This document shows, piece by piece, positions 1-9,659 of a stretch of 64,000 nt of DNA. The position numbers and the translations under genes are program-made. The notes beneath the pieces were generated by a model. That model ran no database searches and was not told the origin of the DNA. It saw only the letters and a program-made list of their open reading frames with translations. Within the stretch, counting starts at the first letter, position 1; every line of letters starts with the position of its first letter. Source of the stretch: an uncultured Bacteroidota bacterium (GTDB lineage: Bacteria > Bacteroidota > Bacteroidia > Chitinophagales > Chitinophagaceae); assembly GCA_903938445.1 (NCBI GenBank), contig CAJADG010000039.1, forward strand, positions 124,001 to 188,000, in the 5' to 3' direction.

Positions 1-1787
1 CTATACACTTGCATTCTTGAATTCCAAGTATAAGCTAAAGCAGCGTCTTTCGTATTTGACAATACATATAAGTTTGGAACCGCTAATGCTTTTGTAGTTC
101 CCCAGAATGAGTTGTAAGCGAAAGATCTTTCAGAAACACCCGCTAAAGCAGAGATACCAATTTGACCTACTTTCTTTTCGTAGTTAGCAGTTAAGTCAGT
201 ATTGTTCTCTGTCAAACGACGGCTATCTTCATGATAGTCACCATACCATCCAAAGTAGAACCAAGGAGTGTATGTGTTTAAGTTAGCACCAGCAGGAACT
301 TGCTCAGTTCTTAATTGGCTCCAAGTAGAGAATTGAGAACGTAAGTTTAAGTTTAAGTCATTGTTTACTTTGTAAGAAGCTTTCACATAACCATTCACAT
401 CTGTTTTGTCATGAGAACGTAACCATTTTTTAGCCATAAACCAAGCACTGTTTTCACGACCATACTCTTGTGCATATGGAATTAAGTTTTGTACCCCTTG
501 TGGTCCTTTGTAAATATCTTTTAAATCATTGATATCATAATCAGAAGATCCATAAACTTTAAACATGTAAATGTAAGAGTTAGGACCATAGTTAACGTCA
601 GGGATATTTGGAGAATATTGCTTATTCATGTTTAAGCTTGCTTCCAATCTTAATTTCTTAGAGATATTGTAACCACCATTTACCGCTAAAGTATAAGAAT
701 TTAACTTCGTATTTGGAGACATACCTTTTTGATCCATATTAGAAATTGAAATTCTAACATCTGATTTTTCAGTAGCACCTGCTAAAGAGATATTATTAGT
801 GTTAATAATACCTGTTTCCATAAAGTTTTCAAAGTTGTTCTTACCTTTTGCAGTCCATGGAGTTGCTGTTCTGATACCAGTTACGATATCATAAGGGCTA
901 TTATATTGCTTAACCATTTGGCCTTCAAAACGAGGACCCCATTCTGGTAAACGTTGTTTGTTATCATACAATACGTCACCATAGCTATAACCATAGTTAG
1001 TACCACGACCATATTCAGCTTGTGCTTCAGGAACAGCGATAAAACCATTCTCAAACATAGTGCTTGAGTTAAAATCTACCTGCCATCCTTTTTTATCTTT
1101 AGTACCTCTTTTAGTAGTAATAACGATCGCACCATTTAAACCTCTAAAACCATATAATGCAGAAGCGTTCGTACCTTTTAAAACAGTGTAAGTTTCAATA
1201 TCATCTGGAGCAATGTTCCAAGTATCTGTATTTACTGGAACTCCGTCAACCACAAATAATAAATCTTTAGAACCACGTAAAACTAATTCTGGACGACCTA
1301 ACATTTCGGCGTTTGCACCTACTGTTAAACCAGCAATTTTACCAGCTAAAGAGTTAATTGGATTCGCATCTCTTGCTTTGATTAATTCACTACCTTTTAA
1401 TTCTTGTACTGAATATCCAATTTTCTTAGTTTCTCTCTTAATACCATAAGCAGTAACAACTACATCTGTTAATGCTTTCGTATCTTCTTGTAATGCTAAT
1501 GAAAAACTAGATTCATTACGTAAAGTATAGGTTTGAGATAAGAAACCTAATGAAGTAACTTCTACTGATTTATCACCAGCTGAAATGGTGATTTTAAAAT
1601 TACCTTCATTGTCAGTTTGAACTGTCTTTTTTGAAGGTAAAGCTCTCACTACTGCACCAGCAATACCAATGCCTGTAGTAGTTTGAATTTTTCCTGTCAC
1701 AGTTCTAGCGTCTTGAGCGTAGACATTCGAAATAAAGAAAGCTAATAGCGTGACGCCTATTAAAACTCTCTTGAATAATGCTTGCAT
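1..1787 (-). CDS. SusC/RagA-family TonB-linked outer membrane receptor (3' end outside window)
   Basis: The reading frame runs leftward from an ATG at 1787 and is still open at base 1, giving about 595 residues of a protein that normally has about 1000. It starts with a signal peptide ending in VYAQ, then a carboxypeptidase-regulatory-like beta-sandwich (about residues 27-105), then the TonB plug with the SusC hallmarks LVLRGSKDLLFVVDGVPV and NASALYGFRGLNGAIVITT, then the beginning of the 22-strand barrel. SusC proteins import oligomers across the outer membrane with a SusD lipoprotein lid, whose gene would lie to the left of the window. The substrate cannot be read from the sequence. Its promoter region carries a tandem 11-base repeat (1819-1840) like that upstream of the receptor at 17173-20430, and it adjoins a phosphorus gene island, so phosphate-starvation control is possible but inferred. 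Confidence 0.9.
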   Translation of the reverse strand, partial: MQALFKRVLIGVTLLAFFISNVYAQDARTVTGKIQTTTGIGIAGAVVRALPSKKTVQTDNEGNFKITISAGDKSVEVTSLGFLSQTYTLRNESSFSLALQEDTKALTDVVVTAYGIKRETKKIGYSVQELKGSELIKARDANPINSLAGKIAGLTVGANAEMLGRPELVLRGSKDLLFVVDGVPVNTDTWNIAPDDIETYTVLKGTNASALYGFRGLNGAIVITTKRGTKDKKGWQVDFNSSTMFENGFIAVPEAQAEYGRGTNYGYSYGDVLYDNKQRLPEWGPRFEGQMVKQYNSPYDIVTGIRTATPWTAKGKNNFENFMETGIINTNNISLAGATEKSDVRISISNMDQKGMSPNTKLNSYTLAVNGGYNISKKLRLEASLNMNKQYSPNIPDVNYGPNSYIYMFKVYGSSDYDINDLKDIYKGPQGVQNLIPYAQEYGRENSAWFMAKKWLRSHDKTDVNGYVKASYKVNNDLNLNLRSQFSTWSQLRTEQVPAGANLNTYTPWFYFGWYGDYHEDSRRLTENNTDLTANYEKKVGQIGISALAGVSERSFAYNSFWGTTKALAVPNLYVLSNTKDAALAYTWNSRMQVY

Positions 1788-1818
1788 ATGTTAAATTTTG
1801 TGCAATTTTAACACGAGT

Positions 1819-1840
1819 AATGTTACCAGAATGTTATGAG
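1819..1840. promoter_or_regulatory. Tandem 11-base direct repeat, candidate response-regulator box
   Basis: On the + strand the heptamer AATGTTA occurs at 1819 and again at 1830, exactly 11 bases apart. On the coding strand of the SusC gene this reads as TAACATT twice, 32-53 bases before its ATG. The 11-base step is the helical spacing used by PhoB/PhoP-family regulators. A TAAAATTG element (coding strand) lies about ten bases downstream of the second repeat and resembles the Bacteroidota -7 box TAnnTTTG with one mismatch. Function is inferred from geometry and from the near-identical repeats at 20492-20553. Confidence 0.4.
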
Positions 1841-1914
1841 TGCTATTATAAAGACAAAATAATATTGAGGTAATATAAAGTTTATAATTTCATAACATTA
1901 TTAAATGAACTACA

Positions 1915-2358
1915 ATGCAAAATGAAATAGTTATCAGAAGGGTGAATGAAAAAGATATGTTAACTGTATATGAACAAATCTGCGAATTAGAATCTTTTGA
2001 ATTTGAAATCAAGCATTTTGAAAATATATTTTTTCATAATATTAATGATACCAATAAGCTATATTATCTAGCCGAAGATACAATGGGGAATTGTTTAGGA
2101 TTTATCAGCTGTCATATTCAATTATTGCTACATCATTGCGGAAAAGTGGCTGAAATTCAAGAATTGTTTGTTAAAACCGAATATCGAAGCAGGGGTGTAG
2201 GAGGAAAATTAATTGGTTACATAGAGGAAATGTTAAAAGAATTAGATTGCGTTAGTTTCGAGGTTACTGCTCAAAATAAAAGACTTGAAACGCATGAATT
2301 TTATAAAAATAATGGCTTTAAGAATAGTCATTTAAAATTTACAAAAACAATAGAATGA
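1915..2358 (+). CDS. phnO: PhnO-like aminoalkylphosphonate N-acetyltransferase (GNAT)
   Basis: A 147-residue single-domain GNAT that aligns end to end, as far as I can recall it, with E. coli PhnO, which N-acetylates aminoalkylphosphonates such as 2-aminoethylphosphonate using acetyl-CoA. Shared landmarks are an N-terminal ICELESFEF helix (PhnO ICELKQAEF), HIQLLLHHCGKVAEIQELF (about 68-85), the acetyl-CoA loop RSRGVGGK (91-98), and the ending HEFYKNNGF...SHLKFTK. It starts at ATG 1915 and its stop overlaps the next ATG by four bases (ATGA), so it is translationally coupled to the phosphatase fusion. No C-P lyase genes are present, so detoxification or an AEP-type route is as likely as full phosphonate catabolism. 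A generic GNAT of other specificity remains possible. Confidence 0.75.
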   Translation: MQNEIVIRRVNEKDMLTVYEQICELESFEFEIKHFENIFFHNINDTNKLYYLAEDTMGNCLGFISCHIQLLLHHCGKVAEIQELFVKTEYRSRGVGGKLIGYIEEMLKELDCVSFEVTAQNKRLETHEFYKNNGFKNSHLKFTKTIE

Positions 2359-4220
2359 AAAATTTACAAAGTATTTTAGTATTCCTTGGCATACTAGTCC
2401 TAAATAGTGCAATCAGCCAAAATACTACTGTGTATTCAACTTACAATGCGCATTCACATAATGATTATGAAAATCCAATACCCTTTTTTACTGCATACGA
2501 AAATAATTTTGGGTCTATTGAAGCAGATATATTCTACTTTAATGATAGCCTAATCGTAGGCCATGTTTTTGGAGATATTGCTAAGAAAAGAACATTACAA
2601 TCCTTGTATTTAGATCCAATCAATAATAAAATAAAAATCAATCATGGCTATCCATATAAGGATTCTACTAAAACCTTACAACTACTTATTGACATTAAAA
2701 CTGATCCAGACAGAACCATTGGGAGATTGGTGAGTTTATTAAATACTTATCCTGCCATTATTCAATCAGGTAAATTAAAAATTATTATTACGGGTAACCG
2801 ACCAAACCCCAATAAATTTAATCAATACCCCAACTATTTATTTTTCGATGGTGATTTAGGTAAATCCTATGACAAATATGAATTATCAAGGATAGGTATT
2901 TTTAGTGCGGACCTCAGTGAATATACCCACTGGAATGGGAAGGGCATCATGGTCAAACAAGATCAGCATAAAATAGATTCTATCATTAACAGTGTTCATG
3001 TATTGGATAAACAAATTCGTTTTTATGGCAGTCCAGATTATATAAATGCATGGCAGCAATTTATAAAAATGAAAGTGGATTTTATTAATACAGATCATAT
3101 TGTAGAATTAGGAAAATTCTTAACCAATTGGAGCAGCAATAATGCCATCATGCATACTCAGCAAAATACGTATTTGCCAAAATATAAAAATGATGGTGTT
3201 GATGCTCCAGTAAATAAAATAATATTATTTATTGGGGACGGTTGTAGCTTACCCCAATGGTACGCAGGCTATACTGCTAATGGAGGAGCGCTTACTACTT
3301 TTAATTTAAAACATATTGGATTTTCTAAAACAAGTTCAGCTGATAATTATGTTACCGATTCCGCACCAGGTGCTAGTTCATTAGCTACTGGAGAAAAAAT
3401 CGAGAACAGACATTTAGGAATTTCGCCAAAAGGAGACTCTTTGGCGCTAATCACTGATTATCTAGCTTCAAAACAATTCAAGATTGGAATTATAAGTAGT
3501 GGTGACGTTTCAGATGCAACACCTGCCGCATTTTATGCCCATGCAAAAGAAAGAGATAGCTCTATTGAAATTATTCAACAATTAAATAATTCTAATGTTC
3601 AAATATTAGCAGGTGCAGGTAATGATAAATTAAATACGATTAGCATATTACAAAAGAAATCTTCAGCTACCTTAAATAATAAAACGCTTGAAAATATATT
3701 ACCTAAATACAAGGTTGTAAATAATATAAATGAGGTTGATTTAGCAGGTAATAAAAAAACATTAGTCATTGAAAAGCAAGCTGGTTTATCCATGCAGGAA
3801 GGTCGCGGTGCTTGGCTTAGCAATGCATTTGAAAAAGTAAGTACCGCCTTATTGAGCAATAATAATAATCCCTTTTTTATGATGGAGGAAGCGGCGCAGA
3901 TTGATTATGGTGGACATGCCAATAATATGGAGTATGTAGTAAAAGAAGTGATTGATTTTGATGCAGCAATTTCTAAAGCCATTGAATTTGCAGACACCCA
4001 TCAAGGAACTTTAGTCATTATAACGGGTGATCATGAAACAGGTGGGCTCACCTTACATGATGGAAATTATCAACAACAAACAGTCAATGGACATTTTGCA
4101 ACGAATGATCATACCGGTATTCCTGTGCCTGTTTTCGCTTACGGATATCGCTCCTATTTATTTGATGGCGTATATGAAAACACTGCCATTTTTAATAAAA
4201 TAAAACAAGCAATCAAATAA
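2355..4220 (+). CDS. Secreted phosphodiesterase-alkaline phosphatase fusion
   Basis: A 621-residue exported protein with a signal peptide (about 1-22, ending in AISQ) and two domains. Residues 28-256 look like a PI-PLC/glycerophosphodiesterase-type TIM barrel: HSHND at 33-37, E56 and D58 in IEADI, H70 and LIDIK at 111-115 are at the usual acid/base and metal positions. Residues 287-620 are an alkaline phosphatase: metal ligand D295 in IGDG, nucleophile S336 in TDSAPG, then EEAAQID...H521, TGDHETGG (557-564) and a late NDHTG histidine. Together they could cleave a glycerophosphodiester and then release phosphate from the monoester in the periplasm or outside the cell. It forms a two-gene operon with the PhnO-like gene. 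The convergent metallophosphoesterase ends two bases after its stop. Confidence 0.88.
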   Translation: MKNLQSILVFLGILVLNSAISQNTTVYSTYNAHSHNDYENPIPFFTAYENNFGSIEADIFYFNDSLIVGHVFGDIAKKRTLQSLYLDPINNKIKINHGYPYKDSTKTLQLLIDIKTDPDRTIGRLVSLLNTYPAIIQSGKLKIIITGNRPNPNKFNQYPNYLFFDGDLGKSYDKYELSRIGIFSADLSEYTHWNGKGIMVKQDQHKIDSIINSVHVLDKQIRFYGSPDYINAWQQFIKMKVDFINTDHIVELGKFLTNWSSNNAIMHTQQNTYLPKYKNDGVDAPVNKIILFIGDGCSLPQWYAGYTANGGALTTFNLKHIGFSKTSSADNYVTDSAPGASSLATGEKIENRHLGISPKGDSLALITDYLASKQFKIGIISSGDVSDATPAAFYAHAKERDSSIEIIQQLNNSNVQILAGAGNDKLNTISILQKKSSATLNNKTLENILPKYKVVNNINEVDLAGNKKTLVIEKQAGLSMQEGRGAWLSNAFEKVSTALLSNNNNPFFMMEEAAQIDYGGHANNMEYVVKEVIDFDAAISKAIEFADTHQGTLVIITGDHETGGLTLHDGNYQQQTVNGHFATNDHTGIPVPVFAYGYRSYLFDGVYENTAIFNKIKQAIK

Positions 4221-4221
4221 A

Positions 4222-5364
4222 TTAAAGTGGGATAGTAGCAGTTTGACCCCAAGTAAATGGAGCAGTTTTACTTGGCTGATTCCAAAGTACTTCTCTCACC
4301 GTTATTTTTTTTGTATTGGTATTGATAGTTACAATTTCATAAGCTAGTTTGGTTTCATCTTTAGCCGAAGCCCTCCCTTTCATGGGGCTATCCGTTCTAA
4401 TGCAATTTAACTCAATGTCATTGTTGGGCCCTTTGTAAGTATAGTATTCAGTAAAATTTTCATGCCCATGAAAGTACGTTTTGATATTGGAATGCTTTTT
4501 GATAAAAGCTACAAATTCATTTTGTTCAATCGTTGTTACCCCTTTCACATCCTTTCCATCCTTAAATCTTTCAGGAACTAAATTTTCAAATTTATCCTCC
4601 TCATTTATATCGTGAATGCCATTTGGATTTTCAAAAAATCTTGGTTCTACATTTGGGATTGAGTGCGCAAAAAGTAAAACGGGAGTGGTATTGCTGATCT
4701 TGGATAAATCTTTCTCCATCCAAACTCTTTCAGCAGAATCGGGATATAAACTTAAAAAAATAAAATGTACTCCATTGATATCTTTCGCATAATGTACTCT
4801 ATGTAAACTACTATCAAATACTTTAACTTGTTTTTGAGGAAACATTAAATTATAAATACCCAACATAGAAGCTGCGTCTTTTTTGGGAGTCATAGGTCTA
4901 TGAAAGCCAATAGCATTGCTCATATCATGATTACCTGGTACCAACAATAAATTTGACTTTTGATTATTGGCTTTTGTTATTTGAAGGCTATCTACATATA
5001 CCTTCTTAAATTCTTCCCATGATTTTGTAGCCGATTGAACACCATCCTCCATTCTATTAGCAATATCTCCAGTGATAATAGCTGCATCAAAACCTTTAAT
5101 AACTTGATTCGCATTTACGCCATTGTCGTTAGGAATAACTTGACCTTGAAGTTGGTTCATGGATTTTACCATGGCTTTGTTCACCTCAAATGCAGCAACA
5201 TTTGTCTTGCTTTGGAATGCATTTTTAGTCAATCCAAAGTGCACATCTGAAGTAAAAATAAACTGAACAATACTATCCTTCAAGGACGGTTTCGATTTTT
5301 GGGCAATTCCGGTATTCACAAAACCAGCAATACATAAAAGTAAAATGTAAGAATATCTATTCAT
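4222..5364 (-). CDS. Secreted calcineurin-like metallophosphoesterase
   Basis: A 380-residue protein with a signal peptide ending in GIAQ (about residue 22). All metal-binding blocks of the calcineurin-like superfamily are visible: D40-x-H42, GD at 99-100, GNHD at 144-147, H234 and GHE/H at 299-301. It should hydrolyse phosphomono- or phosphodiesters in the periplasm; the exact substrate is not readable. It is transcribed toward, and convergent with, the phosphodiesterase-phosphatase fusion, separated by one base. Upstream lies the terminator of the beta-helix lipoprotein gene, so it probably has its own promoter within 5365-5405. Together with the neighbouring phosphatases it supports a phosphorus-scavenging role. 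Confidence 0.85.
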   Translation of the reverse strand: MNRYSYILLLCIAGFVNTGIAQKSKPSLKDSIVQFIFTSDVHFGLTKNAFQSKTNVAAFEVNKAMVKSMNQLQGQVIPNDNGVNANQVIKGFDAAIITGDIANRMEDGVQSATKSWEEFKKVYVDSLQITKANNQKSNLLLVPGNHDMSNAIGFHRPMTPKKDAASMLGIYNLMFPQKQVKVFDSSLHRVHYAKDINGVHFIFLSLYPDSAERVWMEKDLSKISNTTPVLLFAHSIPNVEPRFFENPNGIHDINEEDKFENLVPERFKDGKDVKGVTTIEQNEFVAFIKKHSNIKTYFHGHENFTEYYTYKGPNNDIELNCIRTDSPMKGRASAKDETKLAYEIVTINTNTKKITVREVLWNQPSKTAPFTWGQTATIPL

Positions 5365-5406
5365 TGGTATAGGTTATACTATAAAAATATTGAAAACTAG
5401 TTGCAT

Positions 5407-5443
5407 AAAAAAGGTGCCCGTTACTTTCGTAAAGGCACCTTTT
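5407..5443 (-). terminator. Rho-independent terminator after the beta-helix lipoprotein gene
   Basis: The arms AAAAGGTGCC (5409-5418) and GGCACCTTTT (5434-5443) pair perfectly around a 15-base loop, and on the minus strand the stem is followed by a run of T. It lies 26 bases beyond the stop of the 5469-6872 gene and separates that operon from the downstream phosphoesterase. Confidence 0.8.
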
Positions 5444-5468
5444 ATTCAAATTAAAAACAAAACTAAAA

Positions 5469-6872
5469 TTAGTGTTGGTTTCCTCTACCATTACTTTGGT
5501 AGCAACCAATATCTTTTCCTGGAGGTGTAATTTCAGTCGCACCTAATCTTAAATCAACAATTACATCCGCTCTTGGAGTAAAGCCGATAAAACCAGCTCC
5601 AATACATGGAGAATTTGGCTTTAATGCATAGTTTGAGGTTCCTACTACTGCAATATCTCTTAACATTAATCCAGCTGGCAAAGGCACAGGTGCATTAATA
5701 AATTGAGGATTATTAGCACCTAGCACAGAAGCTGGTGCTGTATAAACTGCGCCAATTGTCCAATTGGATGGTAAATAAGTAGATGGCTTAGGAATATCAG
5801 TTTCCATTGGCTTGCTAATTGCAGTACTAACAGATAAAGAAGGAATAAACTGACTAGCTACAGAGATAGAATCTGCATAATAAAAATTATACCCATACTT
5901 TAAATTAGCAGTATCTGCAATTGGATTTTGTACAACACGTAATCCAAATTTACAGTTTACAATTAAATTATTATATGCCATACCACCAGCACCTTCTTCA
6001 AAATTAATAGAACCTCCACGACCAGCAGCTGAACGACGGTATCCACAGTTAATCATAGTATTATTATAGATACGCACATTTGAACCTGGCTTACCTACTG
6101 CAACGTTGATATTTGAAACCTTTGGACCATTAGTTGCCATTCCTATACATAAATTGTAAGCGAAATCACCAATAGTACCTGCTTTTGAATTCATTGCTTC
6201 ACCACCAGTATAGCCACATTTTTCGAAAGTATTTCTCATTACATGAATCTTTCCACCATTAATTCTAAATGGATCATCCACACTTCCATAAATCCAAGAA
6301 TCTTCTAAAATAAAGCTACCATCAGGATTTGCAAAGTAAACAGGATAAGGGCTTGAGCTTCCTGTAAAACTTTTCATAGCAGAACTTATTGCTGCGCCAC
6401 CAAATTCAACATGTGTCCATTTTAATACAATTAAAGGACAAGTGGTTGCACCAGTTACACCAGTCCATTTTCCTTTCAAAGCAGGATCTGAATCAGGATT
6501 AGCGCCTAATTGATCTGTTCTTGTAACACCTGGGTAAGTTAAATAAATAGGCGCTTCCTTTGTACCTAAAGAAAGTAAACTTCCTTTTACACCGATACCC
6601 ACTGGCACACCACCAGTACCTGTGAAATTTACAGTTACTCCTGGTTGAATAATTAAAGTGTCTCCAGTATTAACAAAGATATCTCCACTTACTGTATAGG
6701 TTTTACCAGCCAACATGGTACCTTTTATGGCACCACTTAATGGAGCTGATTCACTAATTGGTGAAGCTGGTACAATTACCGCTTGCCAAAGATCTTTTGT
6801 TTCTTCTGTTTTAGTACAAGACGCTAACCCTATTACTAAAAGCGCTATTAAGTATGTAAACTTTTGTTTCAT
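5469..6872 (-). CDS. Outer-surface lipoprotein with right-handed beta-helix fold
   Basis: A 467-residue lipoprotein: the signal peptide ends in a lipobox LASC with the lipidated cysteine at residue 19. After about 45 residues it shows KGTMLAGKTYTVSGDIFVN and then repeated short turns rich in G, N and T (IYNNTMINCGY, AYNNLIVNCKFG, VMRNTFEKCGY), the signature of pectate-lyase-like parallel beta-helix proteins. It starts 21 bases after the stop of the TonB receptor 6894-9659, so the two form an operon closed by the hairpin at 5407-5443. A receptor-plus-lipoprotein layout suggests a surface binding or degrading partner for the receptor's ligand. No catalytic residues are identified, so binding protein and enzyme are both possible. 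Confidence 0.75.
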   Translation of the reverse strand: MKQKFTYLIALLVIGLASCTKTEETKDLWQAVIVPASPISESAPLSGAIKGTMLAGKTYTVSGDIFVNTGDTLIIQPGVTVNFTGTGGVPVGIGVKGSLLSLGTKEAPIYLTYPGVTRTDQLGANPDSDPALKGKWTGVTGATTCPLIVLKWTHVEFGGAAISSAMKSFTGSSSPYPVYFANPDGSFILEDSWIYGSVDDPFRINGGKIHVMRNTFEKCGYTGGEAMNSKAGTIGDFAYNLCIGMATNGPKVSNINVAVGKPGSNVRIYNNTMINCGYRRSAAGRGGSINFEEGAGGMAYNNLIVNCKFGLRVVQNPIADTANLKYGYNFYYADSISVASQFIPSLSVSTAISKPMETDIPKPSTYLPSNWTIGAVYTAPASVLGANNPQFINAPVPLPAGLMLRDIAVVGTSNYALKPNSPCIGAGFIGFTPRADVIVDLRLGATEITPPGKDIGCYQSNGRGNQH

Positions 6873-6893
6873 TATATTGAATTGATAGTATTA

Positions 6894-9659
6894 TTAAAGT
6901 TTATAACGAATACCAAATAAATAGGTAGTTCTATAATAATCTTTTTGAATGATGATTCTATTTGCAGCATCTGTTTGCAATGCCAATGCTCTAGCACCAC
7001 TACCAGCCATATAGCTATTATAAGATTGGTGTAATGATAATTCCATTGGTGCATCTGTTAGGTTGTTGATTTTTCCGTAGAAAGAAAAATGCTTACCAAA
7101 ACGCTTTTCAAATGAAATATCTAGAGTTGTGGTTGGAGACTGCCAATAGTTTAAACCAGCATAAGGACTTACAAAACTGATTCTTTCTCCTGTATACACA
7201 ACAGCAGTTTGGAAGTCGAAGCCAATTTTTGGATTCTTATAAATGAAGGAAACATTACCAACATGGTTTGATTGTCCTTGCAATGGTCTTGTTTCAGAAA
7301 CACGCTTAGAAACAATTTGTCCCGCAGTATTTCGATAAGATAAAATCAAGCTATCATTCGTAATACTAGAATTAGTAAAAGTGTAATTCGCGCTGATACC
7401 ATAAGAACCAATAAATTTAGAAGCAACTGCTTCAAAACCATAGTTAGTTGCCTTACCAATATTTACTGGTTGTAAATACAAACTATTAATATTTTGTGGC
7501 TTTACTGCCGAAATTTCAATTGGGTTTTGGATGTCCTTATAAAATCCACCTAATAATAATTGATCTGAACCCTTGCTATATAATTCATAACGTAAATCTA
7601 AGTTGTCCGCTACTGTATGCTTTAAATTTACAGGATCACCCACTTCTTTAAAGAATTCACCATCTGCGCCATCAGGAATTAATTCCGAGAAGCCTGGTCT
7701 AGCGATAGCTCTATAGTAAGCAAAACGAATATTCTGATTTGCAGTTAGTGCATATTTAAATTGTGCACTTGGCAATAAGTCCGTGTATTGAATAGTACCT
7801 GACTTAGCTTGCACATCTTTAGTCAACAATGTTTCATAATGTTGATTGGTGTTTTCAGCCCTTACACCACCCAATAATTCTAACTTACTAGATAAATTCC
7901 ATTTACCTTGTAAATAACCTGCAGTAATTTTTTCTTCAAAAGTATAATTGTTACCATTTAATCCTGGAGCGCCATCACTTACTGGATTAAATAAGAATTG
8001 TGCAGTATTGATTGTGCTGTAGGTAGATCCCAATAACGGTTTTAAACCATAAGAGATATAATAATTATCTCTATTTTTATCTCTATACAAACCACCCAAT
8101 TTTAATTCAAAATCACGATTAAATACTGAAGTGTTTTTAGTATAATTAAAGTAAGCTGATTGATCTTTATCTCTATTGCTAGTCCAAATTCTTGACATAG
8201 ATTGTAATTTATCCGAAGTCAAACTAGTTGCAATAATTGCATACTGATGCGTGAATGTTGTTTGATCTGGAGTTTTACTCTTAGCAATTGAATTTACTAA
8301 TGACCAATCAATTTTGTCAGTACTAGATAATCTGTGTTCACCTTGTAAAGTGGTACTATTGATAGACTGGAAAGTCCATTGGCTTCTTTGTGAATTATCA
8401 ACTACAGAATTCAATGCTACTGTATCCCAAATAAAACGTGTAGTATAATCATCTAACAATACATAGGTATTGAATAATGAAATTTTATTATTTTTGTTGA
8501 TATGATAATCGAATTTAGCATTCAATCCTTTTCTTTGACTTTGAACAGAATACTTTCTTAATTGCAAGTCAGAGAACAAAGGAATATTGTTCAATCCTGG
8601 TTGAGAGTTAGGTAAAAAGAAATTAGATGTTGTACCACGATAAATATTTTGGAAACTTCCTGAAACTACGAAACCAAATTGCTTTGTTTTACCAAATCTA
8701 TTACCAACAGTTAACCCCATTGTAGCGTTTACTGGGTTTGACAATTCATTATAGTTTAAATGTGCAACTGGTAAATCATTTAAGTTAGCAACATAAGTGG
8801 AACCAAATCTTTGAGCAGGTGATGAATAAGCCATTGTTGAGTTATCAAACTTGCTAAATTTTTGATCCGGAAAAGAAGTATTAAAACCTGCTGAAGCATT
8901 TGCTTGTAACAATAATTGATTTGGTGCATCTTTCATTACTAAATTAATAGTACCACCAATCGCATCACCTTCCATGCTTGGGGTTAAACTTTTTCCTACT
9001 TCTAAGCGCTCTAATAATTCAGAAGGGAAAAGATCTAAAGGAATAAAACGATTTTTATTATCTGGACTAGGAATTTTAATACCATTCACTAATGTGTTGA
9101 TATATCTTTTTTCCATACCTCTGATAATCGGATATCTTGCTTCACCAGAACTACTTTTTTCAATAGTTACCCCACTTACTCTTTGCAAAGCATTGGCAAC
9201 AGTGATATCTGGCAATAATTGAATATTTTTTGAAGATAAAACGTTGATAATTGGATCTGCAATTTTCTCTAATCTTCTTACAGATTTATCATTGTCTTTA
9301 CCATTTGAACTAACCGTAACTGAAGTTAATGAAGAAGCAGTTGGAACTAAATTAATATCTACATTCTTAACTTCTGTAGCAGATTTTAAAGAAACCTCTT
9401 TGGTTTCAGATTTGTAACCGGCATAACTAACTGTAATAGTATAGTTTCCTGCGTTCAAACCTTTAAAATGATAACTACCATCCAACTTCACTAATAATGA
9501 AGTTTTGTTAACTGAAATAGTTGCGCCTACTAAAGGCTCACCATTACTTGCGTCTACAACTCTACCCTTGATATCGCCGGCAAAACTGTTGATTGTAAAT
9601 AATAGTAGAATTGGAAGGATAACGCATTTAAATTTTTGCGTTAAAAAATTGCCGATCAT
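6894..9659 (-). CDS. TonB-dependent receptor with carboxypeptidase-regulatory-like domain
   Basis: The frame opens at 9683, but I choose the ATG at 9659, which gives a normal signal peptide (MIGNFLTQKF... ending near NSFAG) and about 921 residues. Domain order: CarboxypepD_reg-like sandwich (DIKGRVVDASNGEPLVGAT), TonB plug (IINVLSSKNIQLLPDITVAN, RYPIIRGMEKRYINTLVNG, DAIGGTINLVMKD), then a beta-barrel ending in the aromatic-rich strand TYLFGIRYKL. It resembles the siderophore/oligomer TBDRs that lack a SusD partner. The beta-helix lipoprotein follows 21 bases downstream, and two phosphatases flank the operon, so a phosphorylated organic ligand is a reasonable guess only. Its leader contains the 11-base spaced repeat at 9771-9786. 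Confidence 0.9.
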   Translation of the reverse strand: MIGNFLTQKFKCVILPILLLFTINSFAGDIKGRVVDASNGEPLVGATISVNKTSLLVKLDGSYHFKGLNAGNYTITVSYAGYKSETKEVSLKSATEVKNVDINLVPTASSLTSVTVSSNGKDNDKSVRRLEKIADPIINVLSSKNIQLLPDITVANALQRVSGVTIEKSSSGEARYPIIRGMEKRYINTLVNGIKIPSPDNKNRFIPLDLFPSELLERLEVGKSLTPSMEGDAIGGTINLVMKDAPNQLLLQANASAGFNTSFPDQKFSKFDNSTMAYSSPAQRFGSTYVANLNDLPVAHLNYNELSNPVNATMGLTVGNRFGKTKQFGFVVSGSFQNIYRGTTSNFFLPNSQPGLNNIPLFSDLQLRKYSVQSQRKGLNAKFDYHINKNNKISLFNTYVLLDDYTTRFIWDTVALNSVVDNSQRSQWTFQSINSTTLQGEHRLSSTDKIDWSLVNSIAKSKTPDQTTFTHQYAIIATSLTSDKLQSMSRIWTSNRDKDQSAYFNYTKNTSVFNRDFELKLGGLYRDKNRDNYYISYGLKPLLGSTYSTINTAQFLFNPVSDGAPGLNGNNYTFEEKITAGYLQGKWNLSSKLELLGGVRAENTNQHYETLLTKDVQAKSGTIQYTDLLPSAQFKYALTANQNIRFAYYRAIARPGFSELIPDGADGEFFKEVGDPVNLKHTVADNLDLRYELYSKGSDQLLLGGFYKDIQNPIEISAVKPQNINSLYLQPVNIGKATNYGFEAVASKFIGSYGISANYTFTNSSITNDSLILSYRNTAGQIVSKRVSETRPLQGQSNHVGNVSFIYKNPKIGFDFQTAVVYTGERISFVSPYAGLNYWQSPTTTLDISFEKRFGKHFSFYGKINNLTDAPMELSLHQSYNSYMAGSGARALALQTDAANRIIIQKDYYRTTYLFGIRYKL

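Noticed and set aside
2886-3098. Minus-strand open frame inside the phosphatase fusion gene
   Set aside because: It lies fully inside a well-supported gene in another frame and has no recognisable domain; it is a shadow.
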